A DNA stretch of 64,000 nucleotides from Blastococcus sp. TF02-8 (GCF_003319175.1 NZ_QOHK01000003.1:372001-436000), one strand, 5' to 3'; counted from the stretch's first letter, positions 53,040 through 63,430 are shown. Notes: a model not told the origin generated them from the sequence alone. Numbers and translations: made by a program.

Positions 53040-53525
53040 TCACGCCAGTCGTGCCTCGTGGCCGCGGAGACCCGCGGCGATGGATCCCAGCAGCGCGGCG
53101 CGCGCTCCGGCCTGGTCGAGGCAGGCGGCCGCGTGCGAGGCCGCGGCGGTGGCGACCTGTGCCCGCAGCCACTGCTGCGCGGAGCCGGCGGGCGGCGTGT
53201 CCGCCGGCGGGCGGCCGGCGGTGTGCTTCCCCGGGGCGGCCGCCTTCAGCAGGTCCAGCTGCTCGCCCGCCTGGGTGGCCAGGTCCGCGGCCGCGGCGGC
53301 GAGGGCCGGGTCGGCACCGAACGCCAGGTCGTAGGCGGCGACGAGCGTCTCCTGCACCGCCACCTGGCCGGCGAGGTCGTCGGCCTGCTCGCTCGTGACC
53401 GCCTCCGCCTCGTCGCCGGAGGACGAGGTGCACCCGGCGACGGCGACGGCGAACCCCGCCGCGGAGACCGCGAGCAGGGTGCGGCGGGTGAACGTCCGCG
53501 GGCCGGGGAGGGCGGTGGGAGGCAT
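53040..53525 (-). CDS. Tat-type lipoprotein with ferritin-like domain
   Basis: A 161-residue protein with an RR motif and lipobox in its leader: FTRRTLLAVSAAGFAVAVAG followed by the lipid-modified Cys. It is probably exported by the Tat route and anchored in the membrane. The mature part is helical and Ala-rich (QVAVQETLVAAYDLAFGADP, SAQQWLRAQVATAAASHAAA) and fits a ferritin-like pattern related to the next gene. It starts at the ATG at 53525 (GTG at 53528 possible). Paired with the cytosolic DUF4439 protein in one operon. Confidence 0.75.
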   Translation of the reverse strand: MPPTALPGPRTFTRRTLLAVSAAGFAVAVAGCTSSSGDEAEAVTSEQADDLAGQVAVQETLVAAYDLAFGADPALAAAAADLATQAGEQLDLLKAAAPGKHTAGRPPADTPPAGSAQQWLRAQVATAAASHAAACLDQAGARAALLGSIAAGLRGHEARLA

Positions 53526-53781
53526 CACCCCCCATCCTGGCAGCCGGAGGCTCCGGCAGCCGGTCGTGCACGCCGGGCGTCGGGCCGCGTCGCCACCGCC
53601 GCTCCCGCACGCCCCTCCCGTCCCACCCGGGCGGGGTGCCGCCACCCGGTGCGGCGGACCGGTGCCGGCCGTCGGGCGGTAGCCTTGGCCTTTCCCCTCG
53701 CCCCCGGCCGCAGGTTCGGCGCGCCGGTCCCCAGGGGTGTGCGCACGCATCGTGCGGCCGACCGAGCCTGAGGAGGCAAGC

Positions 53782-54432
53782 GTGTCCGCCTCTCGCGGAA
53801 ACCAGCGGAGCGACCCCGCGACCGAGCGGCTGACCAGCTGGATCGAGCCGGCCGTCACCGATGCGGGCTACGACCTGGAGGAGCTCGTGGTCACGCCCGC
53901 CGGCCGGCGCAGCGTCGTGCGCGTGGTCGTCGACCGCGACGCCGGGGTCACGCTCGACGACATCGCCGAGGTGAGCCACGCCGTCTCCGAGGTGCTGGAC
54001 CGCAACGACGACGGGATGGGCCGCACGCCGTACGTGCTGGAGGTGACCAGCCCGGGCGTCGACCGGCCGCTCACCGAGGAACGGCACTGGCGGCGCAACG
54101 TCGGCCGGCTCGTGCAGGTCGCCGTCGGCCCCGCCGGCTCGACCGAGCAGCTGACCGGCCGCATCACCGCCGTGGACGGCGTCGGCGTGGTGCTGGCGGT
54201 GGAGGCCAAGGGCAAGCCGGGCGCGAAGAAGCGGCCGCCGCAGCCGCGCCAGGTCCCCTGGGTGGAGCTGGGCGTCGGGCGGGTGCAGGTCGAGTTCGGC
54301 CGTGCCCACGACGAGGCCCACGACGAGGCCCACGACGAGGCCCACGACGAGGACATCACGCAGGACGACGCCGACGAGTTCGAGGACCTGGACGAGGCCG
54401 AACTCGCGGACGACGACGGAGGAGAGAAGTGA
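53782..54432 (+). CDS. rimP: Ribosome maturation factor RimP
   Basis: RimP helps 30S maturation. The 216 residues include [60 protein letters not shown] and [20 protein letters not shown]. The GTG at 53782 has GAGGAGG eight bases upstream and was chosen over upstream in-frame starts. A long acidic tail follows the RimP fold and contains AHDE repeated four times from a 12-bp DNA repeat. The stop overlaps nusA (GTGA). Confidence 0.95.
   Translation: MSASRGNQRSDPATERLTSWIEPAVTDAGYDLEELVVTPAGRRSVVRVVVDRDAGVTLDDIAEVSHAVSEVLDRNDDGMGRTPYVLEVTSPGVDRPLTEERHWRRNVGRLVQVAVGPAGSTEQLTGRITAVDGVGVVLAVEAKGKPGAKKRPPQPRQVPWVELGVGRVQVEFGRAHDEAHDEAHDEAHDEDITQDDADEFEDLDEAELADDDGGEK
54304..54351 (+). repeat. 12-bp tandem repeat, four copies, inside rimP
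   Basis: GCCCACGACGAG is repeated four times without mismatch and codes for Ala-His-Asp-Glu each time. Length changes by slippage would keep the frame. It lies in the acidic tail, outside the conserved fold. Confidence 0.9.
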
Positions 54433-55580
54433 ACATCGACGTCACCGCGCTCAAGGCGGTGGAGCGGGAGAAGGGCATCCCGGTCGACACGGTGATCGAG
54501 GCGCTGGAGACGGCCCTGGTCACCGCCTACCGGCACGCCGACGGCGCCGCCAAGCACGTGCGGGTGCACGTCGACCGCAAGAGCGGTGAGGTCGCCGTCC
54601 TGGCCCAGGAGCTCGGGGCCGACGGCGAGGTCGTGCGGGAGTGGGACGACACCCCGTCGGACTTCGGCCGGATCGCGGCCAGCACCGCCAAGCAGGTCAT
54701 CGTCCAGCGGCTGCGCGACGCCGAGCACGAGCAGACCTTCGGCGAGTACGCGGGCAAGGAAGGCGACATCGTCAGCGGCATCGTGCAGGCCGACCAACGG
54801 CGGAACGCCAGCGGGCTGGTCATGATCGACATCGGCAAGGTCGAGGCGGTGCTGCCCTCGGCCGAGCAGGTGCCGGGGGAGACCTACACCCACGGGAGCC
54901 GGATCAAGGCCTACGTGGTGGCGGTGGCCCGGACCTTCCGCGGCCCGCAGGTCACCGTGTCCCGCACCCACCCGAACCTGGTGCGCAAGCTGTTCGCCCT
55001 GGAGGTCCCCGAGATCGCCGACGGCAGCGTCGAGATCGTGGCCGTGGCGCGCGAGGCCGGGCACCGGTCGAAGATCGCCGTCCGCACCGCGGTCGCCGGC
55101 CTGAACGCCAAGGGTGCGTGCATCGGGCCGATGGGCCAGCGGGTCCGCAACGTCATGAGCGAGCTGCACGGCGAGAAGATCGACATCGTCGACTGGTCCG
55201 AGGACCCGGCGGAGTTCGTGGCGCAGGCGCTCAGCCCCGCGCGGGTCAGCAGCGCCCGGGTGGTCGACGCGCAGGCGAAGGCCGTGCGGGTCGTCGTCCC
55301 CGACTACCAGCTGTCGTTGGCGATCGGCAAGGAAGGGCAGAACGCCCGCCTCGCCGCGCGCCTCACCGGCTGCCGGATCGACATCCGCAGCGACGCCCAG
55401 CCCGAGGACGCCGACGCAACCCCCTCGCCGGGGGTGGGCCGGGCGCCGCTGCGTTCCGCGGCGCCGGCTCACCCGGCGGGGGGACGCGGGGGTGCTGCCG
55501 CCGGCCGTTCGCAGGGCCCCGCGGGCGGCCAGCGGCCCGGCCCGCGGCGCGCGGAACAACGCGGCCCGGCCACGCGCTAG
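54429..55580 (+). CDS. nusA: Transcription elongation/termination factor NusA
   Basis: NusA binds RNA polymerase and nascent RNA and affects pausing, termination and antitermination. The 383 residues show the N-terminal domain ([20 protein letters not shown]), an S1 domain ([20 protein letters not shown]), KH1 ([20 protein letters not shown]) and KH2 ([20 protein letters not shown]). The C-terminal tail after about residue 325 is Gly/Ala/Arg-rich and disordered. The GTG overlaps the rimP stop. It is followed by ylxR and infB as in most bacteria. Confidence 0.96.
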   Translation: MNIDVTALKAVEREKGIPVDTVIEALETALVTAYRHADGAAKHVRVHVDRKSGEVAVLAQELGADGEVVREWDDTPSDFGRIAASTAKQVIVQRLRDAEHEQTFGEYAGKEGDIVSGIVQADQRRNASGLVMIDIGKVEAVLPSAEQVPGETYTHGSRIKAYVVAVARTFRGPQVTVSRTHPNLVRKLFALEVPEIADGSVEIVAVAREAGHRSKIAVRTAVAGLNAKGACIGPMGQRVRNVMSELHGEKIDIVDWSEDPAEFVAQALSPARVSSARVVDAQAKAVRVVVPDYQLSLAIGKEGQNARLAARLTGCRIDIRSDAQPEDADATPSPGVGRAPLRSAAPAHPAGGRGGAAAGRSQGPAGGQRPGPRRAEQRGPATR

Positions 55581-55588
55581 AGTTGCCG

Positions 55589-55855
55589 ATGGCCGAAACG
55601 TCGGATCCGGTCCGCACCTGCGTGGGGTGCCGGAAGAAGGCGACGGTCGACGAACTGCTGCGCGTGGTGGTGGTGGCCGGGCAACTGGTCCCCGACCCAC
55701 GCCGGGTGCTTCCCGGTCGCGGTGCCTCGCTGCACCCGACCGAGGAGTGCCTGCGCGCAGCGGAGCGACGCCGGGCCTTCCCGCGGGCGCTGCGCATCAG
55801 CGCCCCCGTGGAGGCCGGTCCGCTCCGGGAGCACGTGCTCGGTACCTCGTCCTGA
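55589..55855 (+). CDS. ylxR: YlxR (DUF448) RNA-binding protein
   Basis: An 88-residue YlxR protein with the signature PVRTCVGCRKKATVDELLRV and LVPDPRRVLPGRGASLHPTE. The family binds RNA and in clostridia modulates RNase P or gene expression; the role in actinobacteria is unclear. The ATG at 55589 lies eight bases after the nusA stop; a TTG at 55583 is also possible. Its place between nusA and infB is highly conserved. Confidence 0.92.
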   Translation: MAETSDPVRTCVGCRKKATVDELLRVVVVAGQLVPDPRRVLPGRGASLHPTEECLRAAERRRAFPRALRISAPVEAGPLREHVLGTSS

Positions 55856-56027
55856 GGTCCGGGCCCCGGAACGGGCGAGAGCAGGACCCAGTCGGATCGG
55901 CACCAGGCCGGTCCGAACGTCGACAGGACACCGTCGGATGACTCAGCCGTGAAGTTCTCACGATGACCATGCGCCACTAACGACGAGGTCGAGCGGGCAA
56001 GCCGCCGGCCTCACCAAGAGGAGACCC

Positions 56028-58931
56028 GTGCCAGGCAAAGCCCGCGTACACGAACTCGCCAAGGAGTTCGGTGTCGACAGCAAGACCGTGCTCGCCAAGC
56101 TCAAGGAGCAGGGCGAGTTCGTGAAGTCCGCGTCCTCCACCGTCGAGGCCCCCGTGGCCCGGCGGCTCCGGGAGGCGCTCGGCGCTGCCACCGGTGGCGG
56201 CAACGGTGGGGCCCCCGCGGCCCCCGCCGCCCGTCCGGCTGCCCCGAAGCCCGCCGCCCCCGCGGCACCGGCAGCTCCCGCCGCACCGGCCGCTCCGGCC
56301 GCGTCGGCTCCCGCTGCCCCGGCTCGTCCCGCAGCAGCGCCCGGGCCGCGTCCCGGTCCCCGACCGGCCGCTCCCGCGCCGCAGGCCCCGGCTGCCCAGG
56401 CGCCGGCCGCCCCGGCTGCACAGGCCCCGGCTGCCCAGGCCCCGGCCGCCCCGCAGGCCCCGCGTCCGGCCGCGCCGCGTCCGGCCGGTGGTGCCGCGCC
56501 CGGCGGTCCGCGTCCCGGCCCCCGGCCGGCCCCGCGTCCGGGCAACAACCCCTTCAGCAGCGCTCCGCGTCCGGCGCCGGCCGGCGGTGCCGCCCGTCCC
56601 GGTCCCGGCACGGGTGGTCCCCGTCCCGCGCCGGGTGCCGGCGGTCCGCGTCCGGCGCCCGGTGCCGGTGGTCCCCGACCCGCGCCCGGTCCCGGCGGTC
56701 CCCGTCCGGGCCCCGGCGCCGGTGGTCCCCGTCCCGCTGCCGGTCCGGGCGGTCCGCGTCCCAACCCGGGCATGATGCCGCAGCGCCCGTCGCCGGGGAT
56801 GATGCCCGGCCGCGCGGCCGGTGCCGGCCGACCCGGTGGTGGCCCCGGCGGCCCCGGCGGCCGTGGCCGTCCGGGTGGTCCCGGCGGCGGCGGTGGCTTC
56901 CGTCCCGGTGGCGGCGGCGGTGCCCCCGGTGCCGGCGCGCCGGCCGGTGGCGGTTTCCGCGGTGGCGGCGGTGGCCGTGGTCGTGGCCGTGGCGGCTCGG
57001 GTGCCGGTACGGCCGGCGCCTTCGGCCGTCCCGGCGGTCGCGGTCCGGTCCGCGGTCGCAAGAGCAAGAAGCAGCGGCGTCAGGAGTTCGACTCCATGGC
57101 GGCGCCCAGCATGGGCGGCGTCAGCCTGCCGCGCGGCAACGGGCAGACCGTCCGGCTGCCCCGTGGCGCCTCGCTGACCGACCTGGCCGAGCGCATCAAC
57201 GCGCAGCCGGCCGCGCTCGTCACCGCCCTGTTCCACCTGGGCGAGATGGTCACCGCCACCCAGTCGGTGAACGACGAGACGCTGCAGCTGCTCGGTGCCG
57301 AGATCGGCTGGGACATCCAGGTCGTCAGCCCCGAGGACGAGGACCGCGAGCTGCTCAGCGACTTCGACCTCACCTTCGGGGACGAGGAGGGTGACGAGGA
57401 GGACTGGTCGTCCCGTCCGCCCGTCGTCACCGTCATGGGTCACGTCGACCACGGAAAGACGAAGCTGCTGGACGCCCTGCGCAACTCGAACGTCGTGGCG
57501 CGCGAGGCCGGCGGCATCACCCAGCACATCGGCGCCTACCAGATCGTCACCGAGCTGGAGGGCAACGAGCGCCCGGTCACCTTCATCGACACCCCGGGTC
57601 ACGAGTCGTTCACCGCGATGCGTGCCCGCGGCGCGAAGGTCACCGACATCGTCGTCCTGGTGGTCGCCGCCGACGACGGCGTCATGCCGCAGACGGTCGA
57701 GGCGCTCAACCACGCCCAGGCGGCCGACGTGCCGATCGTGGTCGCGGTCAACAAGATCGACAAGGAGGGGGCCAACCCCGCCAAGATCCGCCAGCAGCTC
57801 ACCGAGTACGGCCTGGTGGCCGAGGAGTACGGCGGCGACACGATGTTCGTCGACGTCTCCGCGACCACCCGCCAGGGCCTCGACGAGCTCCTGACGGCGA
57901 TCCTGCTCACCGCCGACGCCTCGCTCGACCTGCGCGCGAACACCGAGCAGGACCCGCAGGGTGTGGTCATCGAGGGCAAGCTGGACAAGGGCCGTGGCCC
58001 CGTCGCCACGGTGCTCGTCCAGCGCGGAACGCTCCGCCAGGGCGACTCGATCGTGGCCGGCGACGCCTACGGGCGCGTCCGGTCGCTGCTCGACGAGCAC
58101 GGCAACAAGCTGAAGGAAGCGCTTCCGGCCCGCCCCGTGCAGGTCGTCGGGCTCACCTCGGTGCCGCGCGCCGGTGACACCTTCCTCGTCGTCGAGGAGG
58201 ACCGCGTCGCCCGGCAGATCGCCGACCGTCGTCAGGCCCGTATCCGCAACGCGCAGAACGCCTCCATGCGCAAGCGGATCAGCCTCGAGGACCTCGACGC
58301 CGCGCTCAAGGAGACCCGTCAGCTCAACCTGATCATCAAGGGCGACAACTCGGGCACCGTCGAGGCGCTCGAAGAGGCGCTCATGAAGATCGAGGTCGAC
58401 GACGAGATCTCGCTGCGGGTCATCCACCGCGGGGTCGGCGGCATCACCAAGAGCGACATCGACCTGGCGCTGGCCGACGACGTCATCGTCCTCGGCTTCA
58501 ACGTCCGGGCCGAGGGCCAGGCCACCGAGCTCGCCAACCGCGAGGGTGTGGATGTCCGGTACTACACGGTCATCTACCAGGCGATCGACGAGATCGAGGC
58601 CGCGCTCAAGGGGATGCTCAAGCCGATCTACGAGGAGGTCCAGCTGGGCACGGCGGAGGTCCGCGAGGTCTTCCGGGTGCCGAAGATCGGCAACGTCGCC
58701 GGTTCGCTGGTCCGCAGCGGCACGATCGTCCGCAACTCGAAGGCCCGTCTCATCCGCGACGGTGCCGTGGTCGCCGACAACCTGTCGGTCGAGTCGCTCC
58801 GCCGGTTCAAGGACGACGCGACCGAGGTCCGCGAGGGCTACGAGTGCGGTATCGGCCTGGGGTCGTTCAACGACATCAAGGTCGACGACGTGATCGAGAC
58901 CTTCGAGCTGCGCGAGAAGCCGCGCGTGTAA
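56028..58931 (+). CDS. infB: Translation initiation factor IF-2
   Basis: IF-2 is the GTPase that brings fMet-tRNA to the 30S subunit. The 967 residues start with the IF2-N domain ([20 protein letters not shown]). A huge Pro/Ala/Gly/Arg-rich low-complexity part follows (about 62-345). The G domain has [11 protein letters not shown] (G1), DTPGHESF (G3) and VNKIDKEG (G4). Domains II to IV close the protein. The GTG at 56028 has AAGAGGAGA upstream. Length and tail are within the actinobacterial range. Confidence 0.97.
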   Translation: MPGKARVHELAKEFGVDSKTVLAKLKEQGEFVKSASSTVEAPVARRLREALGAATGGGNGGAPAAPAARPAAPKPAAPAAPAAPAAPAAPAASAPAAPARPAAAPGPRPGPRPAAPAPQAPAAQAPAAPAAQAPAAQAPAAPQAPRPAAPRPAGGAAPGGPRPGPRPAPRPGNNPFSSAPRPAPAGGAARPGPGTGGPRPAPGAGGPRPAPGAGGPRPAPGPGGPRPGPGAGGPRPAAGPGGPRPNPGMMPQRPSPGMMPGRAAGAGRPGGGPGGPGGRGRPGGPGGGGGFRPGGGGGAPGAGAPAGGGFRGGGGGRGRGRGGSGAGTAGAFGRPGGRGPVRGRKSKKQRRQEFDSMAAPSMGGVSLPRGNGQTVRLPRGASLTDLAERINAQPAALVTALFHLGEMVTATQSVNDETLQLLGAEIGWDIQVVSPEDEDRELLSDFDLTFGDEEGDEEDWSSRPPVVTVMGHVDHGKTKLLDALRNSNVVAREAGGITQHIGAYQIVTELEGNERPVTFIDTPGHESFTAMRARGAKVTDIVVLVVAADDGVMPQTVEALNHAQAADVPIVVAVNKIDKEGANPAKIRQQLTEYGLVAEEYGGDTMFVDVSATTRQGLDELLTAILLTADASLDLRANTEQDPQGVVIEGKLDKGRGPVATVLVQRGTLRQGDSIVAGDAYGRVRSLLDEHGNKLKEALPARPVQVVGLTSVPRAGDTFLVVEEDRVARQIADRRQARIRNAQNASMRKRISLEDLDAALKETRQLNLIIKGDNSGTVEALEEALMKIEVDDEISLRVIHRGVGGITKSDIDLALADDVIVLGFNVRAEGQATELANREGVDVRYYTVIYQAIDEIEAALKGMLKPIYEEVQLGTAEVREVFRVPKIGNVAGSLVRSGTIVRNSKARLIRDGAVVADNLSVESLRRFKDDATEVREGYECGIGLGSFNDIKVDDVIETFELREKPRV

Positions 58932-58939
58932 TTGAAGGA

Positions 58940-58991
58940 CCCCGCTGCACCCCACGACACGCTCCGCGCGCCGCGGGTCCCTGCAGCGGGG
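58940..58991 (+). terminator. Hairpin between infB and ylxP
   Basis: CCCCGCTGCA (58940-58949) pairs with TGCAGCGGGG (58982-58991) over 10 bp, with a 32-base loop that itself is GC-rich. It begins nine bases after the infB stop. It is probably an attenuator since the operon seems to continue. Confidence 0.55.
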
Positions 58992-59025
58992 CCGTTCCAG
59001 CACGTCACCAGGAAGGCGGTGAGGG

Positions 59026-59322
59026 ATGTTCACCGGATCCCTCACCGCCGACCTGCTGCTGGGCGACGTCCACTCGCTCAAGGGCAAGCGCGCCGTGGTG
59101 CGGCCGATCGTGGCCGAGCTGCGGCGCCGCTTCGCCGTCGCCGCGGCCGAGGTCGGTGGCCAGGACCTGCACCGTCGCGCGCAGGTCGGGGTCGCCACCG
59201 TCGCCGGTGATGCCGGCCAGGTCACCGAGGTGCTCGACGCCTGCGAGCGGTTGCTGGCCGAGCGACCGGAGGTGACGCTGCTGTCGACCCATCGTCAGCT
59301 CATCGCCGGTGACGACTTCTGA
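59026..59322 (+). CDS. DUF503 (YlxP-like) protein
   Basis: A 98-residue ferredoxin-fold-like protein: [20 protein letters not shown] and [20 protein letters not shown] are typical of DUF503. The family sits between infB and rbfA in Gram-positive bacteria and is linked by context to ribosome assembly or RNA; a function is not known. It starts at the ATG at 59026 with AGGAAGGCGGTGAGGG before it. It is followed by rbfA after 82 bases. Confidence 0.9.
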   Translation: MFTGSLTADLLLGDVHSLKGKRAVVRPIVAELRRRFAVAAAEVGGQDLHRRAQVGVATVAGDAGQVTEVLDACERLLAERPEVTLLSTHRQLIAGDDF

Positions 59323-59404
59323 GAGGGCCCCTCGTCCCCACCACTCGCACGCTCGCGCGGGCCACGACGAGCGGGCCGTTCCATCGACTCACCAGGAGGT
59401 CCCC

Positions 59405-59914
59405 ATGGCCGATCCGGCCCGCGCCCGCAAGCTGGCGGTGCGCATCCGTCAGATCGTCTCCGCCGCGATCGAGACCCAGATCAAGGACCCCCGGCTCGGG
59501 ATGGTCACGGTCACCGACGCGCGCGTGACCAGCGACCTCCGCGAGGCCACGGTGTTCTACACGGTCTACGGCGACGAGACGCAGATCGCCGACTCCGCGA
59601 AGGCGCTCGCCAGCGCCACGGGAGTCCTGCGGTCGACCGTCGGCAAGCAGACGGGGATCAAGTTCGTCCCGTCGCTGGAGTTCGTGGCCGACATCGTCCC
59701 GGACACCGCTCGCGAGCTGGAGGAGGCGCTCGAGCGCGCCCGCCACGCGGACGCCGAGCTCGCCCGTGCCCGCGAGGGTGCGCAGTACGCCGGCGAGGCC
59801 GATCCCTACCGCCGTCCCGCGGACGACGAGGACGAGGACGAGGGCGACACGGTGGCGTCCGACCCTGCCGATGACGGAGCCGAACATCCTGCCCCCACGA
59901 GGAGCGCACAGTGA
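59405..59914 (+). CDS. rbfA: 30S ribosome-binding factor A
   Basis: RbfA binds free 30S subunits and aids 16S rRNA 5'-end maturation. The 169 residues carry the KH-like fold: [40 protein letters not shown] and [20 protein letters not shown]. The tail is acidic and disordered. The ATG at 59405 has CCAGGAGG upstream. The stop overlaps a small ORF by four bases (GTGA). Confidence 0.96.
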   Translation: MADPARARKLAVRIRQIVSAAIETQIKDPRLGMVTVTDARVTSDLREATVFYTVYGDETQIADSAKALASATGVLRSTVGKQTGIKFVPSLEFVADIVPDTARELEEALERARHADAELARAREGAQYAGEADPYRRPADDEDEDEGDTVASDPADDGAEHPAPTRSAQ

Positions 59915-60150
59915 CCGAGAACGACCCCGACCCGTACGTGCCCGACGAGGGCCAGGGCACGTCGGTGCTGGGCGGACGCGAGGTGCCCTCCGCCGGCGAC
60001 CCGACCGACGGCGGCCGGCACGGTGAGATCGGCGAGGCACCGAGCATCGCCGCGGACGAGCCCGACGACGGCTCGCAGTACGCCGTCGGCGGCGGCGACA
60101 TCACCGAGCACCAGGGCGGCCGGGCGGCCGACCCCGACCCGGGCGCGTGA
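59911..60150 (+). CDS. Small acidic hypothetical protein
   Basis: A 79-residue, strongly acidic, Gly/Asp/Pro-rich protein ([19 protein letters not shown]). It has no hydrophobic core or motif and is likely disordered. GTGA overlap with rbfA upstream and with the nrnA-like gene downstream makes it part of a coupled run of genes, which supports that it is translated. I do not recognise a family or function. Confidence 0.6.
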   Translation: MTENDPDPYVPDEGQGTSVLGGREVPSAGDPTDGGRHGEIGEAPSIAADEPDDGSQYAVGGGDITEHQGGRAADPDPGA

Positions 60151-61175
60151 GCGCCGGGACCACGACCCCGCCCGAGCCGGTGAGCGGGGAGCTGGGCGAC
60201 GCCCTGCGGACAGCGGCCGCGGTCCTGGCCGACGCCGCAGACGCACGTGCGACCGTCGTCCTCTCGGGCCACGTGCAGCCCGACGCCGATGCCCTCGGCA
60301 GCACCTTGGCGCTTGCCGAGGGGTTGCGTCGTCGGGGAGCGCGCGTCCTCGCGACCTTCCCGGGGCCGTTCACGCTGCCGGCGTCGCTGGGCTGGATCCC
60401 GGGCGCGGAGGGGCTCGTGCCCTCGGACTCCGTCCCGTCCTCGCCGGACGTCTTCGTCAGCCTGGACGCAGCATCCCCGGGCCGGCTCGGTGAGCTCGCG
60501 CCGCTGCTCGACCGCGCACAGACCTCGGTGGTGGTCGACCACCACGCCAGCAACCCCGGCTTCGGCCGGGTGCGGGTCGTCGACCCGACCGCTCCGGCGA
60601 CGGTGACCCTCGTGGCCGATCTGCTCGACGGCCTCGGGATCACGATCGACGAGCAGCTGGCGACCTGTCTCTACGCCGGCCTGGCCGCGGACACCGGCTC
60701 CTTCCGGTTCGGCAGCACGCGTCCCGAGACGCACGAGCTCGCCGCCCGGCTGCTCAGCACGGGCATCGACCATGCGGGCATCAGCCGCCGGCTGTTCGAC
60801 ACCGCGCCGTTCGGCTGGCTCGGGCTCCTGTCCGTCGTGACCGGCCGCGCGACTCTCGAGCCCGAGGTCGGTGCCGGGCTGGTCTGGACCTGGTCCAGCA
60901 CGGCCGAGGCGGCCGAGCACGGCCTGGCGGGGGAGCAGCTGGAGGCGCTCGTCGACGTCGTGCGCTCCGCCGAGGAGGCCGACGTCGCCTGCGTGCTCAA
61001 GGGGCAGGCCGACGGGTCCTGGACGGTGTCGATGCGCTCCCGGGGCGCGACCGACGTCGCGCGCGTGGCGATGGCGCTGGGCGGGGGCGGGCACCGCGCG
61101 GCCGCCGGCTACACCTCGCACCTGGACCGCGAGGCCACCCTCGAGGCACTGCGCGCCCAGCTCCGCACCCGGTGA
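60147..61175 (+). CDS. nrnA: DHH-family bifunctional oligoribonuclease/PAP phosphatase NrnA-like
   Basis: A 342-residue DHH phosphoesterase. The DHH domain shows VVLSGHVQPDADALGSTLAL (His and Asp ligands), FVSLDAASPGRLGEL, the signature VVVDHHASNPGFG and LYAGLAADTGSFRFG. The DHHA1 domain has MALGGGGHRAAAGYTSHLDR. Such enzymes degrade nanoRNAs and cyclic dinucleotide breakdown products and dephosphorylate pAp. GTGA overlaps link it to the genes on both sides. The place between rbfA and truB is standard. Confidence 0.93.
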   Translation: MSAGTTTPPEPVSGELGDALRTAAAVLADAADARATVVLSGHVQPDADALGSTLALAEGLRRRGARVLATFPGPFTLPASLGWIPGAEGLVPSDSVPSSPDVFVSLDAASPGRLGELAPLLDRAQTSVVVDHHASNPGFGRVRVVDPTAPATVTLVADLLDGLGITIDEQLATCLYAGLAADTGSFRFGSTRPETHELAARLLSTGIDHAGISRRLFDTAPFGWLGLLSVVTGRATLEPEVGAGLVWTWSSTAEAAEHGLAGEQLEALVDVVRSAEEADVACVLKGQADGSWTVSMRSRGATDVARVAMALGGGGHRAAAGYTSHLDREATLEALRAQLRTR

Positions 61176-62497
61176 GCGCGCGGTCCCCGGGACCGCCCAG
61201 CGCACCACGCGGCGTGCTGGCGCTGGCCCTCCCGGCGCTCGTCGTGCTGGCCGCGGAGCCGCTCTACCTGCTCGTCGACACCGCCGTCGTGGGCAACCTC
61301 GGCACCGTGGCCCTGGGCGGTCTCGCCGTCGGCGGCGGTCTGCTGGCCTGGGCCGCGGCGCTGCTGAACTTCCTCGCCTACGGCACCACGGCACGCGCCG
61401 CCCGCCGGGCAGGAGCGGGGGACCGGGGCGGCGCCGTCACCGAGGGCGTGCAGGCGACCTGGCTCGCCCTGGCTCTCGGACTGGTCGTGCTGCTCGTCTT
61501 CCAGGTCCTCGCGGGTCCGCTGACCCGGCTGCTCGCCGGCGGCGACGGGGCGGTCGCCGAGGCGGGGGAGGAGTGGCTCCGGACCGCCTCCCTCGGAGCG
61601 CCGCTGCTGCTGGTCTCCCTGGCCGGCAACGGGTGGCTGCGCGGGGTCCAGGACCTGCGCCGCCCGGTGCGGTTCGTGCTCGCGGGCAGCCTGCTGAGCC
61701 TGGTCCTGTGCCCGGTGCTCGTGCACCCGGCCGGCCTCGGACTGGTGGGGTCGGCGGTGGCCAACGTCGCCGGCCAGGCGCTGACCGCCACGTTGTTCGT
61801 GCGCGCCCTGCTCCGCGAGGGGGTCGTCTGGCGGGTGCGTCCCTCCGCGGTCGCCCGTCAGCTGGTCATCGGCCGCGACCTGCTGCTGCGTGCCGCGGTC
61901 CTGCAGATCTCGTTCCTCGTCGCGGCAGGGGTCGCTGCACGCGCCGGCACCGCCGCCCTCGGCGCGCACCAGATCGCCCTGCAGCTGTTCTTCTTCCTCG
62001 CGCTGGTGCTCGACGCGTACGCCATCGCGGCGCAGACCCTGGTGGGCCACGCCCTCGGCGCGCAGCGGCCGGAGGAGGCGCGGGCGACGGCCCGGCGGGT
62101 GGCGCTCTGGGGGCTGGGCACCGGGTGTCTCGTCGGCGTGGTGCTGCTCGCCCTGCGCGACGTCGTCCCACCGCTGTTCACCGACGATCCCGCCGTGCTC
62201 GACCAGGCCGCCGTCGTGTGGTGGTTCCTCGCCGGGTTCCAGCCGCTGGCCGGGCTCGTGTTCGCCCTCGACGGGGTGCTCATGGGCGCCGGTGACGTGG
62301 GCTACCTGCGCACCGTGACGGTCGGTTCGGCGCTGGGTGGCTTCCTGCCGCTGTCGCTGCTGGCCGGCCCGCTCGACCTGGGCCTGCCCGGTGTCTGGAC
62401 CGGCCTCACGCTCTTCATCGCGCTGCGCCTGGTCGCCGTCGTGGTCCGGGTGGCGGGTGACCGGTGGCTGAGCGCGCCTGAGAGCGTTACGGCGTGA
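61172..62497 (+). CDS. MATE-family efflux protein (DinF-like)
   Basis: A 441-residue membrane protein with about twelve helices in two MATE halves. It starts LALALPALVVLAAEPLYLLV, then DTAVVGNLGTVALGGLAVGG, the family's first repeat with conserved Asp. ARAGTAALGAHQIALQLFFF marks the second half. It is an Na+ or H+-coupled drug/metabolite exporter; the substrate is unknown. It overlaps nrnA and truB by four bases each, a common actinobacterial order. Confidence 0.93.
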   Translation: MSARSPGPPSAPRGVLALALPALVVLAAEPLYLLVDTAVVGNLGTVALGGLAVGGGLLAWAAALLNFLAYGTTARAARRAGAGDRGGAVTEGVQATWLALALGLVVLLVFQVLAGPLTRLLAGGDGAVAEAGEEWLRTASLGAPLLLVSLAGNGWLRGVQDLRRPVRFVLAGSLLSLVLCPVLVHPAGLGLVGSAVANVAGQALTATLFVRALLREGVVWRVRPSAVARQLVIGRDLLLRAAVLQISFLVAAGVAARAGTAALGAHQIALQLFFFLALVLDAYAIAAQTLVGHALGAQRPEEARATARRVALWGLGTGCLVGVVLLALRDVVPPLFTDDPAVLDQAAVVWWFLAGFQPLAGLVFALDGVLMGAGDVGYLRTVTVGSALGGFLPLSLLAGPLDLGLPGVWTGLTLFIALRLVAVVVRVAGDRWLSAPESVTA

Positions 62498-63411
62498 GCC
62501 CCAAGCGTCCGGACGCCGATGTCCCACCCGGCCTGCTGCTGGTCGACAAGGCCGGAGGCATGACCTCGCACGACGTCGTCGCCCGGGCACGGCGTGCCCT
62601 GTCGGTGCGCAAGGTCGGGCATGCCGGCACGCTCGACCCGATGGCCACCGGCCTTCTGGTCCTCGGCGTGGGGTCCGCCACCCGCCTGCTGGGCCACGTC
62701 GGCGGTCACGACAAGACGTACGAGGCCACGATCCGGCTCGGCCAGGCGACGGTCACCGACGACCGGGAGGGCGAGCTGCTGAGCACGGCCTCCACCGCGC
62801 ACCTGGACGACGACGCGGTCCGTGCCGCGCTGGCGGCGCAGACCGGGCCGCTGCAGCAGGTGCCTTCGGCGGTCAGCGCGGTCAAGGTCGACGGCCGCCG
62901 CTCCTACGACCGGGTGCGGGCCGGGGAGACCGTCGAGCTGGCCGCTCGTCCGGTCACGGTGCACCGGCTCGAGGTGCACGACCTGCGCCGCCCCGAGCCG
63001 GACCTCGTCGACGTGGACGTCACGGTCGAGTGCACCGCCGGCACCTACATCCGCGCCATCGCCCGGGACGCCGGCACGGCGCTGGGCGTGGGCGGGCACC
63101 TGACCGCGCTGCGCCGCACCGCGTCCGGCCCGTTCACCGTCGCCCAGGCCGGTCCGGTCGAGGACTCCGCCGCCTCCCTGCTCGCCGGCGGCGGGCCGGG
63201 GTTCCTCGGTCTCACCCATGCCGCGCGGCTGGTCTTCCCCGAGCGCGTGCTGACCGCCGAGGAGGCGACGGCGCTCGGCTACGGGCAGCGCATCCCCTCC
63301 ACGGGCGCCGGAGGTCTGCACGCGGCGGTCGACCCCGACGGGAGGCTGGTCGCGCTGGTGGAGGACGCCGGCCGCAGCGCGAAGGTGACGGTCGGCTTCC
63401 CACCCGCCTGA
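62494..63411 (+). CDS. truB: tRNA pseudouridine 55 synthase
   Basis: TruB makes pseudouridine 55 in the T-loop of tRNAs. The 305 residues include PPGLLLVDKAGGMTSHDVVA, VGHAGTLDPMATGLLVLGVG with the catalytic Asp, YEATIRLGQATVTDDREG, and CTAGTYIRAIARDAGTALGV. A C-terminal domain (about 240-305) replaces the PUA domain of other bacteria. GTGA overlap with the MATE gene couples translation. It converges on a methyltransferase gene. Confidence 0.96.
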   Translation: MSPKRPDADVPPGLLLVDKAGGMTSHDVVARARRALSVRKVGHAGTLDPMATGLLVLGVGSATRLLGHVGGHDKTYEATIRLGQATVTDDREGELLSTASTAHLDDDAVRAALAAQTGPLQQVPSAVSAVKVDGRRSYDRVRAGETVELAARPVTVHRLEVHDLRRPEPDLVDVDVTVECTAGTYIRAIARDAGTALGVGGHLTALRRTASGPFTVAQAGPVEDSAASLLAGGGPGFLGLTHAARLVFPERVLTAEEATALGYGQRIPSTGAGGLHAAVDPDGRLVALVEDAGRSAKVTVGFPPA

Positions 63412-63430
63412 ACGGCCGCGGCCGGCGGGT

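Noticed and set aside
55977..59225. 1082-residue minus-strand ORF opposite infB
   Set aside because: Low-complexity shadow of the GC-rich infB gene; product is repetitive Gly/Thr/Arg without any domain.
61109..62590. 493-residue minus-strand ORF opposite the MATE gene
   Set aside because: Shadow frame rich in Arg, Glu and Gln; the plus-strand MATE protein has clear membrane helices.
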